NCBI GenBank assembly: GCA_003519585.1
Contig: DOWL01000169.1
Coordinates: 15,559 to 30,021, forward strand
Origin: Nocardioides sp.
Lineage (GTDB): Bacteria; Actinomycetota; Actinomycetes; Propionibacteriales; Nocardioidaceae
Direction of reading: 5' to 3'
Length of the DNA stretch: 14,463 bases
How positions within the stretch are numbered: position 1 is the stretch's first letter; each line of letters begins with the position of its first letter. Under the pieces are notes generated by a model that did not search any database, was not told the DNA's origin, and was given only the letters and a program-made list of their open reading frames with translations. The position numbers and the translations under genes are program-made. Of the stretch, positions 5,826 to 12,659 are shown in pieces.

Positions 5826-7541
5826 TCAGGTCCGGGCGCGCCGGGTCAACGTGGCCAGGACCGCACTGACCTCGGTGATCCGGAGCAGCCGGGCGAAGAT
5901 CAAGAAGAACAGCACGTCCACCGCTCCGACGCAGACCAGCCGGACTGCCGCGACGAGCGTGCTCGGGTCCTCGGAGAGCCCGTCGAGGACCTGTGCGATC
6001 GGAAAGGTGAGCGCGGTCGCCAGGCCGGTCGCGATGATCAGGCGGCCGCCGAAGGAGAGGAGCCGCCGGGTGTACAGCCCGCGCAACCGGTGCCGCAGGA
6101 GGAGGTAGGAGACGGTGGCGCCGACGGCGTACGCCGCGGCGTACGACACCACGAGTGCGGGCGCGGTGTTCTTGGCCGAGGTCGCGCCGACCAGGGCGAT
6201 CCCGACGGCGATGTTGACCGCGGCGACGCCGCACTGGACGAAGAAGACGAGCCGGTTCTGCTCGAGTGCGTAGAAGCCGCGCAGCACGAGGTAGTGGATG
6301 GTGAAGAACAAGATGCCGAGGCCGAACAGCGACAGCGTCGGTGTGTAAGCGTCGACCCCGACGTCCGCCGCGGCCCCGTGCGCGAACAGGACCCGCGCCA
6401 GGTCAGGCGCGATCACGGGCAGCAGCGCGACGAACGGGACGATGATGGCCAGCGCCGCGCGCAGGGTGCTCGACAGCGTGCGCGCCATCGCCGGCCGGTC
6501 GTGCGCGTCGGCCTGCGCGGAGATCGTGGTCATCATCGCCGTCGCCAGCGACACCGTCACGATCGAGTGCGGGACCATGACGACCAGGAAGCTGAAGGAG
6601 TAGACCGTCACACCGGTGCCGTCGGTCGAGCTCGACGTACCGCTGGTGGCCAGCTTCTGCACGACCACGTAGGCGATCTGGTTGACCACCACGAACAGCA
6701 CCGTCCACAGACCCAGGCGCAGGGTGTGCCCGAGGCCGCTGCCACGCAGGTCGAAGCGGGGCCGGTAATGGAACCCGGAACGGCGCAGGTACGGCACCAG
6801 GACCAGCAGCTGCACCGCGATCCCGAGCGTCGCGCCGAGGCCGAGCAGCAGCTCCTGGCCCGAGGTGTAGGCGCCGAAGACCTCGTTGCCCTCGGCCTGC
6901 CCGAAGACCCCGATGTAGACGATCAGTACGGCCACGGAGATGACGTTGTTGGCGATGGGCGCCCACATCATCGGGCCGAACGAGCCACGTGCGTTGAGGA
7001 TCTGACCGACCAGCACGTACATGCCGTAGAAGAAGACCTGCGGCATGCACAGTCGGGTGAAGGCGATCGCCGAGTCGCGCACGGCGCCGTCGTAGCCGGT
7101 GGTCGCCACGTCCACGATCAGCGGAGCGGCGAGGACGAGCAGCGCCGTTGCGACGACGAGGAACAGGCCCGCGACGGTGATCACTCGGTTGGTGTAGGCA
7201 TCACCGCGGTCTGGGTCGTGGCGCAGCGCGCGGACCAACTGGGGGACCAGGACGGCGTTGAAGATGCCGCCGGCCAGCAGGATGTAGAGCGCGTTGGGGA
7301 CGGTGTTGCCGAACGCGAAGATGTCGGAGTGCAGGCTCGCGCCGAGCGCGTACGACAGCAGTGCCGCGCGGACGAAGCCGGTCAACCTCGACACCGTCGT
7401 ACCGGCAGCCATGACCGCGCTGTGCGAGAGCAGGGCCGACTGCTGGGCTGACTGCTGGGCCGCTTGGGCAGCCGGATCGGCCGTGTCGCCGACCGGGTCC
7501 TCCGTCGGCTGATCCGCCGGTCGAGCGGGACGCTCGGTCAC
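5826..7541 (-). CDS. murJ: Lipid II flippase MurJ (MviN family)
   Basis: A 571-residue polytopic membrane protein of the MOP superfamily, normally 14 helices. It moves the peptidoglycan precursor lipid II across the membrane. After a hydrophilic 40-residue N-terminus, the family signature begins with SRLTGFVRAALL (R52 and R58 correspond to the essential Arg18/Arg24 of E. coli MurJ), then SDIFAFGNTVPNALYILLAGG and NARGSFGPMMWAPIANNV (183-200). Hydrophobic segments continue almost to the C-terminus. The same frame stays open upstream to 8342, but those residues are a high-GC shadow of the preceding gene. The true start is GTG at 7541, which overlaps that gene's TGA (GTGA, 7541-7538) behind an AGGGAG site. 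Unlike the mycobacterial protein it lacks the fused pseudokinase, which is encoded by the next gene. Confidence 0.94.
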   Translation of the reverse strand: MTERPARPADQPTEDPVGDTADPAAQAAQQSAQQSALLSHSAVMAAGTTVSRLTGFVRAALLSYALGASLHSDIFAFGNTVPNALYILLAGGIFNAVLVPQLVRALRHDPDRGDAYTNRVITVAGLFLVVATALLVLAAPLIVDVATTGYDGAVRDSAIAFTRLCMPQVFFYGMYVLVGQILNARGSFGPMMWAPIANNVISVAVLIVYIGVFGQAEGNEVFGAYTSGQELLLGLGATLGIAVQLLVLVPYLRRSGFHYRPRFDLRGSGLGHTLRLGLWTVLFVVVNQIAYVVVQKLATSGTSSSTDGTGVTVYSFSFLVVMVPHSIVTVSLATAMMTTISAQADAHDRPAMARTLSSTLRAALAIIVPFVALLPVIAPDLARVLFAHGAAADVGVDAYTPTLSLFGLGILFFTIHYLVLRGFYALEQNRLVFFVQCGVAAVNIAVGIALVGATSAKNTAPALVVSYAAAYAVGATVSYLLLRHRLRGLYTRRLLSFGGRLIIATGLATALTFPIAQVLDGLSEDPSTLVAAVRLVCVGAVDVLFFLIFARLLRITEVSAVLATLTRRART

Positions 7542-9919
7542 CGGCTCCCTGCCCCCGCGGGTTGCCGGTCCTCGGCGGGCGGGTCGGCCGCGTCTCCACC
7601 CGATCCGTCGCCGGCCGGGTCGTCGTTGCCGGACCCGGCCCGCCTGGCGTTGCGGACCCGCCGGAAGAGGCGGATCAGGATGGCGCCGAAGAGCAGCGCC
7701 GCGCCGATCGCCATGAACAGCCAGATCACGTTGCTGACCTGCGCGGAGCGGACCGTCAGCCCGGTGCGCGCGCCCAGCGCTGTGCCGCGCTTGTCGGTGA
7801 CGAAGAGCGTCACCTCGTGCAGACCGTTCTCGTCTGTGCGGGCGGTGAGGATCACCGCGACCTGGCTCTGGGGGCGCACCTCGACGCGCCGCGGACCGTC
7901 GATCGCGAGCCGGTCGTCGGACTGGGCGTCGAGCGAGACCGTCACCGGCTCGTCGAGGCCGTTGGTGATCGTCGCCTGGAACCGTCCGCTGCTGCTGGAC
8001 AGCGTGACGGCCCTGGGCGCCGACACGCGGACCCGGCGCAGCCGCTCCTCGATCCAGAGCTGAGATCCCTCGGCAGACTGGCGGTTGGTGATCGGCCGGG
8101 TCCGCGCGGAGTACGAGACGCTGCCGAGGGCTTGGTCTGCGACCGTGCCGGCGATGACGTTGTTCAGGGTCAGCAGGCTCTGCAGCGTCGCGCCGGCGCC
8201 GGTCAGGTCGTCGGCCGCGTCGAAGCCCGACTGGCCGATCTGGGCCGCGGCCTGCCACTTCGGGTAGCGCAGCGTCGAACCCGTCACCGTGCTCGGGGCG
8301 GTCGCGCTGCTCACCGCATCGACCGTGGTGAGGTCGAGCCACGGAACGTCGAGGCCGCCGAAGTACGTCGCGCCGCCGTCGGGCTTCCAGTCGTGCGGCA
8401 GCACCATGGCGAGCGACGTGTGGTCGTCCCCGAGGAAGCGGACCGCTGCCTCGGCCAGCAGCCGCTGCCGCATCGCCGTGAGGCCCATCCGGGCATCCGG
8501 CCCCGGTCCGCCTTCGGCCGCTCCGGTCGAGGTGACCACGACTCGGTGCCCGTCGGTGGCGGCGAGTGCCGGGGCCGGATCTTCGAACATCGCATCGGTG
8601 AGCAGGATCGCGGTGCCCGGGTCAGCGAGGGCGAGGCCCTGCGTGGACAGGTAGCCGCTCGGCGAGGAGAGCACCAGCGTGGTCGGTACGTCGAACCCCG
8701 CGAGCCCGGAGCCGGCGCGCTCGACGGCGCGCTGGTAGAGCGCCGGGTCGTGCTCCGCCGCACCGGCCACGTCGACGTCGCCGTACGGCAGCGTCATCAC
8801 CTGGTCCTCGGGCTGCATCGCCGAGCCGAGCCGCGCCAGCCAGGCCTGGGCCGCATCGGCGGCTGCCTGGACCACGGGGTCGAGCGCGTCGAGATCCAGC
8901 GGTCCGTCGCCGCTCTGCTCGGACTCCTCGCTGGGCGACGGGGTCTCGGTCGGGGTGGCGCTGGGAGTGGTGCTGGGCGAGGTCGACGGATCGGTGGTCT
9001 CGTCGCTCTCACCGTCCGGCTCGCCGGCCTGCAGGTTGGCGGCCAGCGAGCGCGGTGGGTTGCCCTCGGCGAGTCGGCGTACGGCGTCGACCAGGGCGGG
9101 GTCGACCACCCACGTCACCGAACGGTCACCGGAACTGGCACCGAAGTCGACCAGGGCCCGGAGCCGGCCGCCCTGGGAGAGGGTCTTGGTCCAGTCGGCC
9201 AGGTCGTCGAGCGAGCCGTCGTCGGAGTAGGTGAGCTGGTGGCGCAACGGGATGACCAGCGTCGTCGGCAGCTCGCCCGGCCGCGACGCCGGCACCAGCG
9301 GCAGGAAGGTGCGGGCTCGCCCGTCGGCGGTCTCGTCGCGACCGTTGCCGTTCTCGCCCAACGCGTGGACGCCGAACCAGTAGACGCCGGCGCTGTCGGC
9401 GCGCAGCAGGTTGCGGGGCACGCTGAAGCTGTAGGACTGCTGCTCGCCGGGTGCCAGCTCCTCGATGAAGTCCTTGTGCCGCTCGTCGTTGATCCGCTCG
9501 CCGACCACCGCGTCGGGCGGTGTGTCGGCTGCTTCCGCGAGCTGCGCCGCGGTCGTCATCGGCTCGGCGGAGATGAAGGGCCGGACGTTGATCGTCGTCC
9601 ACGGCACCTTGTCGTTGTTGGTGACCGTGCCGGAGACCCGGATCACGCCCTTCTCCGGGATGGTCGAGGGGGTGAGCTGGTCGATGGTGACCGTGAGTGG
9701 GGCGTCGGTCTCGGCGCGGACCGGGGCGCGGTTGGCGCGCCGGCTCACCACGGGCGGCCGCTCCGCGGTCCGCCGTTCGGTCTTGCGGATCTGGGTCTGT
9801 ACGGCGGGGTCGGACATGCCGCTGTCGTCGGCTGCCGCGGGTCCCGCGAGCAGTCCGGTCGCCACGACCGGGACCGCCAGCGCCGCCAGGGCAGCACTGA
9901 TCGAGAGCCGGCGGAGCAT
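7538..9919 (-). CDS. Secreted, C-terminally anchored envelope protein, DUF6049-like (Rv3909 position)
   Basis: A 793-residue protein with a clear signal peptide (MLRR, hydrophobic core, cleavage near AAA30). An Ig-like beta domain follows (about 75-110, LTVTIDQLTPSTIPEKG and VSGTVTNNDKVPW). There is a large central region and a Ser/Thr/Pro-rich linker with runs of TPS and TPT. A C-terminal membrane helix (about 729-749) ends in an arginine-rich cytoplasmic tail of about 44 residues. It is therefore extracellular and anchored at the C-terminus. Its place before murJ matches Rv3909 and the DUF6049 family; the biochemical role is not known, and a cell-wall function is inferred from the operon. 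The frame is open to 9982, but that extension lies inside the palindromic element. The ATG at 9919 is chosen for the signal peptide and a -10 box at leaderless distance. The stop overlaps the murJ start. Confidence 0.82.
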   Translation of the reverse strand: MLRRLSISAALAALAVPVVATGLLAGPAAADDSGMSDPAVQTQIRKTERRTAERPPVVSRRANRAPVRAETDAPLTVTIDQLTPSTIPEKGVIRVSGTVTNNDKVPWTTINVRPFISAEPMTTAAQLAEAADTPPDAVVGERINDERHKDFIEELAPGEQQSYSFSVPRNLLRADSAGVYWFGVHALGENGNGRDETADGRARTFLPLVPASRPGELPTTLVIPLRHQLTYSDDGSLDDLADWTKTLSQGGRLRALVDFGASSGDRSVTWVVDPALVDAVRRLAEGNPPRSLAANLQAGEPDGESDETTDPSTSPSTTPSATPTETPSPSEESEQSGDGPLDLDALDPVVQAAADAAQAWLARLGSAMQPEDQVMTLPYGDVDVAGAAEHDPALYQRAVERAGSGLAGFDVPTTLVLSSPSGYLSTQGLALADPGTAILLTDAMFEDPAPALAATDGHRVVVTSTGAAEGGPGPDARMGLTAMRQRLLAEAAVRFLGDDHTSLAMVLPHDWKPDGGATYFGGLDVPWLDLTTVDAVSSATAPSTVTGSTLRYPKWQAAAQIGQSGFDAADDLTGAGATLQSLLTLNNVIAGTVADQALGSVSYSARTRPITNRQSAEGSQLWIEERLRRVRVSAPRAVTLSSSSGRFQATITNGLDEPVTVSLDAQSDDRLAIDGPRRVEVRPQSQVAVILTARTDENGLHEVTLFVTDKRGTALGARTGLTVRSAQVSNVIWLFMAIGAALLFGAILIRLFRRVRNARRAGSGNDDPAGDGSGGDAADPPAEDRQPAGAGSR

Positions 9920-9931
9920 GCGTAGAGGGTA
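9917..9931 (-). promoter_or_regulatory. Candidate leaderless -10 box of the DUF6049-like/murJ operon
   Basis: On the minus strand the sequence reads TACCCT-CTACGC-ATG, with TACCCT at 9931-9926 and ATG at 9919. This is the TAnnnT pattern exactly six bases before the start codon. No Shine-Dalgarno sequence is visible. The -35 region, if any, falls inside the 165-bp palindrome that begins at 9943. Confidence 0.5.
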
Positions 9932-9942
9932 GTGCGCTGAGC

Positions 9943-10107
9943 TGAGCCTGGATCCACCGATTGGCGGCGTAGCGAGCGTCACCAGTCGGGTGCGCTGGCA
10001 AGGCGCCGGAGCGAAGCTCTACTTGTACGTCCAGAGAGCGACGGCAACGCCGCCAGCGTGCCCGAATGGTGGCGCGTAGTAGCCGGGAATCGATGGATCC
10101 AGGCTCA
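9943..10107. repeat. 165-bp imperfect palindrome (MITE/REP-like)
   Basis: The ends are a near-perfect 20-bp inverted repeat: TGAGCCTGGATCCACCGATT (9943-9962) matches the complement of 10088-10107 at 19 of 20 positions. Further in, CACCAGTCGGGTGCGCTGGC (9980-9999) matches the complement of 10052-10071 at 17 of 20. The centre, around 10016-10036, carries CTCT/AGAG arms around ACTTGTACGTCC. Single-stranded, the element could fold into one long cruciform. It occupies most of the space between two divergent genes, contains no gene, and shows no obvious target-site duplication. It is probably a non-autonomous mobile or REP-like repeat. Confidence 0.7.
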
Positions 10108-10143
10108 ACCCGGATCCCGAGTGTGCGGCGCCGGCTCACACCT

Positions 10144-10160
10144 TAGAGTTGACCCCCGTG
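10144..10160 (+). promoter_or_regulatory. Candidate -10 box of the CCA gene with little or no leader
   Basis: TAGAGT at 10144-10149 is followed by eight bases and GTG at 10158. There is no Shine-Dalgarno sequence. This spacing allows a leaderless or near-leaderless transcript starting at 10156-10158. A TTG in the same frame at 10149 would lie partly inside the box, which argues for the GTG as the start. Confidence 0.4.
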
Positions 10161-11609
10161 TCCGCACCCGCTCCGACGACCCGCACGGTGGTCGAACTCC
10201 AACAGAACGTGGGTGCCGAGCTCGACCGCATGGCCCCGGTGATCGACGACCTCGGTGCGCTGTTCGCGGATGCCGGTCACGAGCTGGCTCTGGTCGGCGG
10301 CCCGGTCCGCGACGCGATGCTGGGCCGGCCGCACACCGACCTCGACTTCACGACCTCGGCACGCCCCGACGAGACCGAGCGGCTGCTCGACGCGTGGGGC
10401 GAGGCGATCTGGGACATGGGCCGCGACTTCGGCACCATCGGCTGCCGCAAGGGACCGTGGACGGTCGAGGTGACGACGTACCGCTCCGAGGCCTACGACC
10501 CCGCCTCGCGCAAGCCGACGGTGGACTTCGGTGACACCCTCGAGGCGGACCTCGGCCGCCGCGACTTCACCGTCAACGCGATGGCGGTGCGGGTGCCGGG
10601 CCGGGTCGTGGAGGACCCGTACGGCGGTGCGATCGACCTGGCCCAGGGTCTGCTCCGCACACCCGGGACGCCCGAGCAGTCGTTCTCCGACGACCCGCTG
10701 CGGATGCTGCGCGCCGCACGCTTCGCCGCCCAGCTCGGCTTCACGGTGGCGCCCGAGGTGGTCGCCGCGATGACCGACATGGCCGGTCGGATCGAGATCA
10801 TCTCGGCCGAGCGGATCCGCGACGAGCTGGTGAAGCTGATCTTGGCCGCCCACCCGCGGCGCGGGCTGGCCCTGCTCGTCGAGACCGGCCTCGCGGCGTA
10901 CGTCCTGCCCGAGCTGCCGGCCCTCGCCCTCGAGCGTGACGAGCACCATCGGCACAAGGACGTCTACGAGCACACCCTCACCGTGCTCGAGCAGTCCATC
11001 GACCTGGAGGAGCGGCTGCCGGACGGCGGCCCCGACTTCGTCTCCCGCTTCGCGGCGCTGATGCACGACGTCGGGAAGCCGCGCACTCGGCGCTTCCTCG
11101 ACGACGGCTCGGTCACCTTCCACCACCACGACGTCGTCGGCGCGAAGCTGACCCGCAAGCGGATGCAGGCGCTGCGGTTCTCCAAGGACGAGACGGAGGC
11201 GGTCGCCAAGCTGGTCGAGCTGCACCTCCGCTTCCACGGCTACGGCTCCGGCGAGTGGACCGACTCCGCCGTACGCCGTTACGTGCGCGACGCCGGCGAC
11301 CAGCTCGAACGGCTGCACGTGCTCACGCGCGCCGACTGCACTACCCGCAACCGGGCCAAGGCCGAGCGGCTGCGGCGTACCTATGACGACCTCGAGGTCC
11401 GCATCGCCAGGCTCCAGGAGCAGGAGGAGCTCGACTCGATCCGCCCCGATCTGGACGGCAACCAGATCATGGAGCTCCTCGGCATCGGCCCCGGTCGCGA
11501 CGTCGGCCGCGCGTACCACTACCTGCTCGAACTCCGCCTCGACCGCGGCCCCATGTCGGAGGAAGCCGCCGCAGCCGCGTTGCTGGAGTGGTGGGGGTCG
11601 CGCTCCTGA
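10158..11609 (+). CDS. cca: CCA tRNA nucleotidyltransferase with HD domain
   Basis: A 483-residue class II CCA-adding enzyme or poly(A) polymerase-type nucleotidyltransferase, which completes or repairs the 3' CCA of tRNAs using CTP and ATP. The nucleotidyltransferase head has G47-G-P-V-R-D52 and the metal-binding D61-L-D63. The neck motif is R134-R-D-F-T-V-N-A-M142 followed by RMLRAARFAAQLGF. A C-terminal HD phosphohydrolase domain is present, with HHRHKDVYEHT (263-273), H303-D-V-G-K-P308 and FHHHDVVG (321-328). It corresponds to Rv3907c (pcnA) and diverges from the murJ operon as in mycobacteria. The nudix gene (mutT4) found beside it there is missing. Start GTG at 10158; an in-frame TTG at 10149 is less likely. 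The gene ends 2 bp before a palindromic repeat. Confidence 0.95.
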   Translation: MSAPAPTTRTVVELQQNVGAELDRMAPVIDDLGALFADAGHELALVGGPVRDAMLGRPHTDLDFTTSARPDETERLLDAWGEAIWDMGRDFGTIGCRKGPWTVEVTTYRSEAYDPASRKPTVDFGDTLEADLGRRDFTVNAMAVRVPGRVVEDPYGGAIDLAQGLLRTPGTPEQSFSDDPLRMLRAARFAAQLGFTVAPEVVAAMTDMAGRIEIISAERIRDELVKLILAAHPRRGLALLVETGLAAYVLPELPALALERDEHHRHKDVYEHTLTVLEQSIDLEERLPDGGPDFVSRFAALMHDVGKPRTRRFLDDGSVTFHHHDVVGAKLTRKRMQALRFSKDETEAVAKLVELHLRFHGYGSGEWTDSAVRRYVRDAGDQLERLHVLTRADCTTRNRAKAERLRRTYDDLEVRIARLQEQEELDSIRPDLDGNQIMELLGIGPGRDVGRAYHYLLELRLDRGPMSEEAAAAALLEWWGSRS

Positions 11610-11610
11610 G

Positions 11611-11675
11611 CCGTCGAGTGACGCGAAAGTGCTGCGCATCGCCGTTCTGAACAGCACTTTCACGACGCTCGACGG
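11611..11675. repeat. 65-bp palindromic repeat, copy 1 (also likely terminator)
   Basis: The arms are 24 nt each (11611-11634 and 11652-11675) around a 17-nt loop, pairing at 21 of 24 positions. The inner 10 bp, GAAAGTGCTG with CAGCACTTTC, are perfect. It starts 2 bp after the CCA stop codon, so it probably ends that transcript. The right arm also encodes the last residues (R-A-S) and the TGA of the minus-strand gene that follows. It repeats, in the same orientation, at 12579-12643. Confidence 0.85.
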
Positions 11676-12514
11676 TCCCGTTCATCCAGCGGACGGAACT
11701 TGTCCTCACGGACCACGTCGCTCTCGTGCTGCAGTTTGTCGCGGTGGTGCGCTCCCATGAACTCGCCGACGACGCCGCGTCGCGGGTCGATGAGATCGGG
11801 TACGCCTACGAATCGGCCGTCGAGATCCAGGACCGGTCTGTTGCACAGTGGGTGGCCCCAGCCCGCGTCGCAGCGCCACACCAGCCGGTAGTCCGTCTCG
11901 TACGGCGACCACGAGTTCTCGTCACACAGGTCGAGCGCCTGGTCGACGTTCCGGACGTCGCGGTACCAGCGCCGCTCGAGCCGGTAGAGGCGCATCCGGC
12001 GAATCGTCGTCAGCTCCGCTGCGAAGGTCATGTCGGCTGAGACGACCATCGCGCGGGGGTAGTGGACTCGTCTCATCTCGTCGAAGAGTGCTCGTTCGAC
12101 GGAAGCGCAGCGAATGCCGTGGATGACCAGGATCTCGTCCGGAGGGACCGTGAATCGTGACGCGAGAATCCCGTCGTGGTGCTGTAGCCGTTCACCGTTG
12201 GTCGCGATCGGCACCGGAAGCCGAGTCACGCCGTCGCGGGCGAGACCATCGAAGTAGCCAGCGCCCCAGAGTCGCAAGGCGGCCCATCCTGTGACGACGG
12301 CACGCTCGCCAGCCCGACAGGCGGACTCCAGGATCCGCTGTTCGACGTACTCGTCACTCACGTGAGCGGGCACGAACCTGCCCGGGGACGTACGCCGCCA
12401 GTTCGGTCCCCGAGACCGGGGCTTCGTGGGCCCGGTGATCCCGAGAGGGTCCACCGGCACGGGGACGACGAGACCTGTCGCGGGCGGAGCGAAGAGATGC
12501 TCTGGGCGTCGCAT
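11660..12514 (-). CDS. AbiEi-like/DUF559-like protein in a repeat-bounded cassette
   Basis: A 284-residue soluble protein of a type common in actinobacterial accessory regions. The N-terminal half (about 1-150) resembles AbiEi-type antitoxin/transcription-regulator proteins: an N-terminal stretch with VPVPVDP, then AVVTGWAALRLWGAGYFDG (72-90), then GIRCASVERALFDEMRR. The C-terminal part (about 200-275) resembles the DUF559/Vsr-like nuclease fold, with E206 in SPYETDYR, D240 in VGVPDLIDP, E251 in GEFMGAHHRD, and a basic tail VVREDKFR. The protein stops soon after KFR, where relatives as I recall them continue, and its last codons lie inside palindrome copy 1, so a C-terminal truncation is possible. 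No cognate toxin gene (AbiEii) is adjacent. ATG at 12514 has no clear ribosome site or promoter. Base composition looks less GC-biased than in neighbouring genes, consistent with transfer. Function is not established. Confidence 0.7.
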   Translation of the reverse strand: MRRPEHLFAPPATGLVVPVPVDPLGITGPTKPRSRGPNWRRTSPGRFVPAHVSDEYVEQRILESACRAGERAVVTGWAALRLWGAGYFDGLARDGVTRLPVPIATNGERLQHHDGILASRFTVPPDEILVIHGIRCASVERALFDEMRRVHYPRAMVVSADMTFAAELTTIRRMRLYRLERRWYRDVRNVDQALDLCDENSWSPYETDYRLVWRCDAGWGHPLCNRPVLDLDGRFVGVPDLIDPRRGVVGEFMGAHHRDKLQHESDVVREDKFRPLDERDRRAS

Positions 12515-12578
12515 GCCCAGGCTCTGCCCGCAGGCACCTGTGGACGACCAAGGACTTTGCAGTCTGTGGAGAACGCTT

Positions 12579-12643
12579 CCGTCGAGTGACGCGAAAGTGC
12601 TGCCAGATCAGGGATCTGACAGCACTTTCACGACGTTCGACGG
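12579..12643. repeat. 65-bp palindromic repeat, copy 2 (also likely ino1 terminator)
   Basis: The arms are 12579-12602 and 12620-12643 around a 17-nt loop. The left arm is identical to copy 1 over all 24 bases and the right arm differs by one base, but the loop sequence is unrelated. The loop itself holds a smaller hairpin (CAGATC-AGG-GATCTG). It lies 16 bp downstream of the ino1 stop codon on the minus strand, so it could terminate ino1. It begins 65 bp upstream of the start of the cassette gene. Confidence 0.85.
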
Positions 12644-12659
12644 GGAACCCCCGAGGCGC

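Noticed and set aside
4254..7451. A very long open frame on the plus strand opposite the pseudokinase and murJ
   Set aside because: It is antisense to two well-recognised genes, crosses their boundary, has a composition dominated by Arg, Gly, Ala, Asp and His with no domain, and is the usual result of high GC at third codon positions.
7542..8342. N-terminal extension of MurJ by 267 residues
   Set aside because: The extension overlaps the DUF6049-like gene in another frame and is Arg/Pro/Gly-rich shadow sequence. The GTG at 7541 has a ribosome site and overlaps the upstream stop codon.
7562..9925. A long plus-strand frame opposite the DUF6049-like gene, and similar frames opposite trxB (1058-2380) and ino1 (12426-13772)
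   Set aside because: They mirror the real genes codon for codon, lack recognisable motifs, ribosome sites and hydrophobic segments of their own, and are explained by codon bias.
9943..10107. Degraded nudix (mutT4-like) gene at the junction where mycobacteria have one
   Set aside because: No nudix box or frame remnant can be read in any frame; the sequence is instead organised as inverted arms.
11660..12514. Complete type IV AbiE toxin-antitoxin system
   Set aside because: Only the AbiEi-like protein is seen; no AbiEii-type nucleotidyltransferase toxin lies next to it. The neighbouring nucleotidyltransferase is the housekeeping CCA enzyme.
11611..12643. Integron cassette with attC sites
   Set aside because: The palindromes are of similar size to attC, but they lack the RYYYAAC and GTTRRRY end boxes, and no integrase gene is in the window.
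11611..12643. CRISPR array
   Set aside because: Only two repeats, 968 bp apart, with a gene between them; no spacer-sized units and no cas genes.
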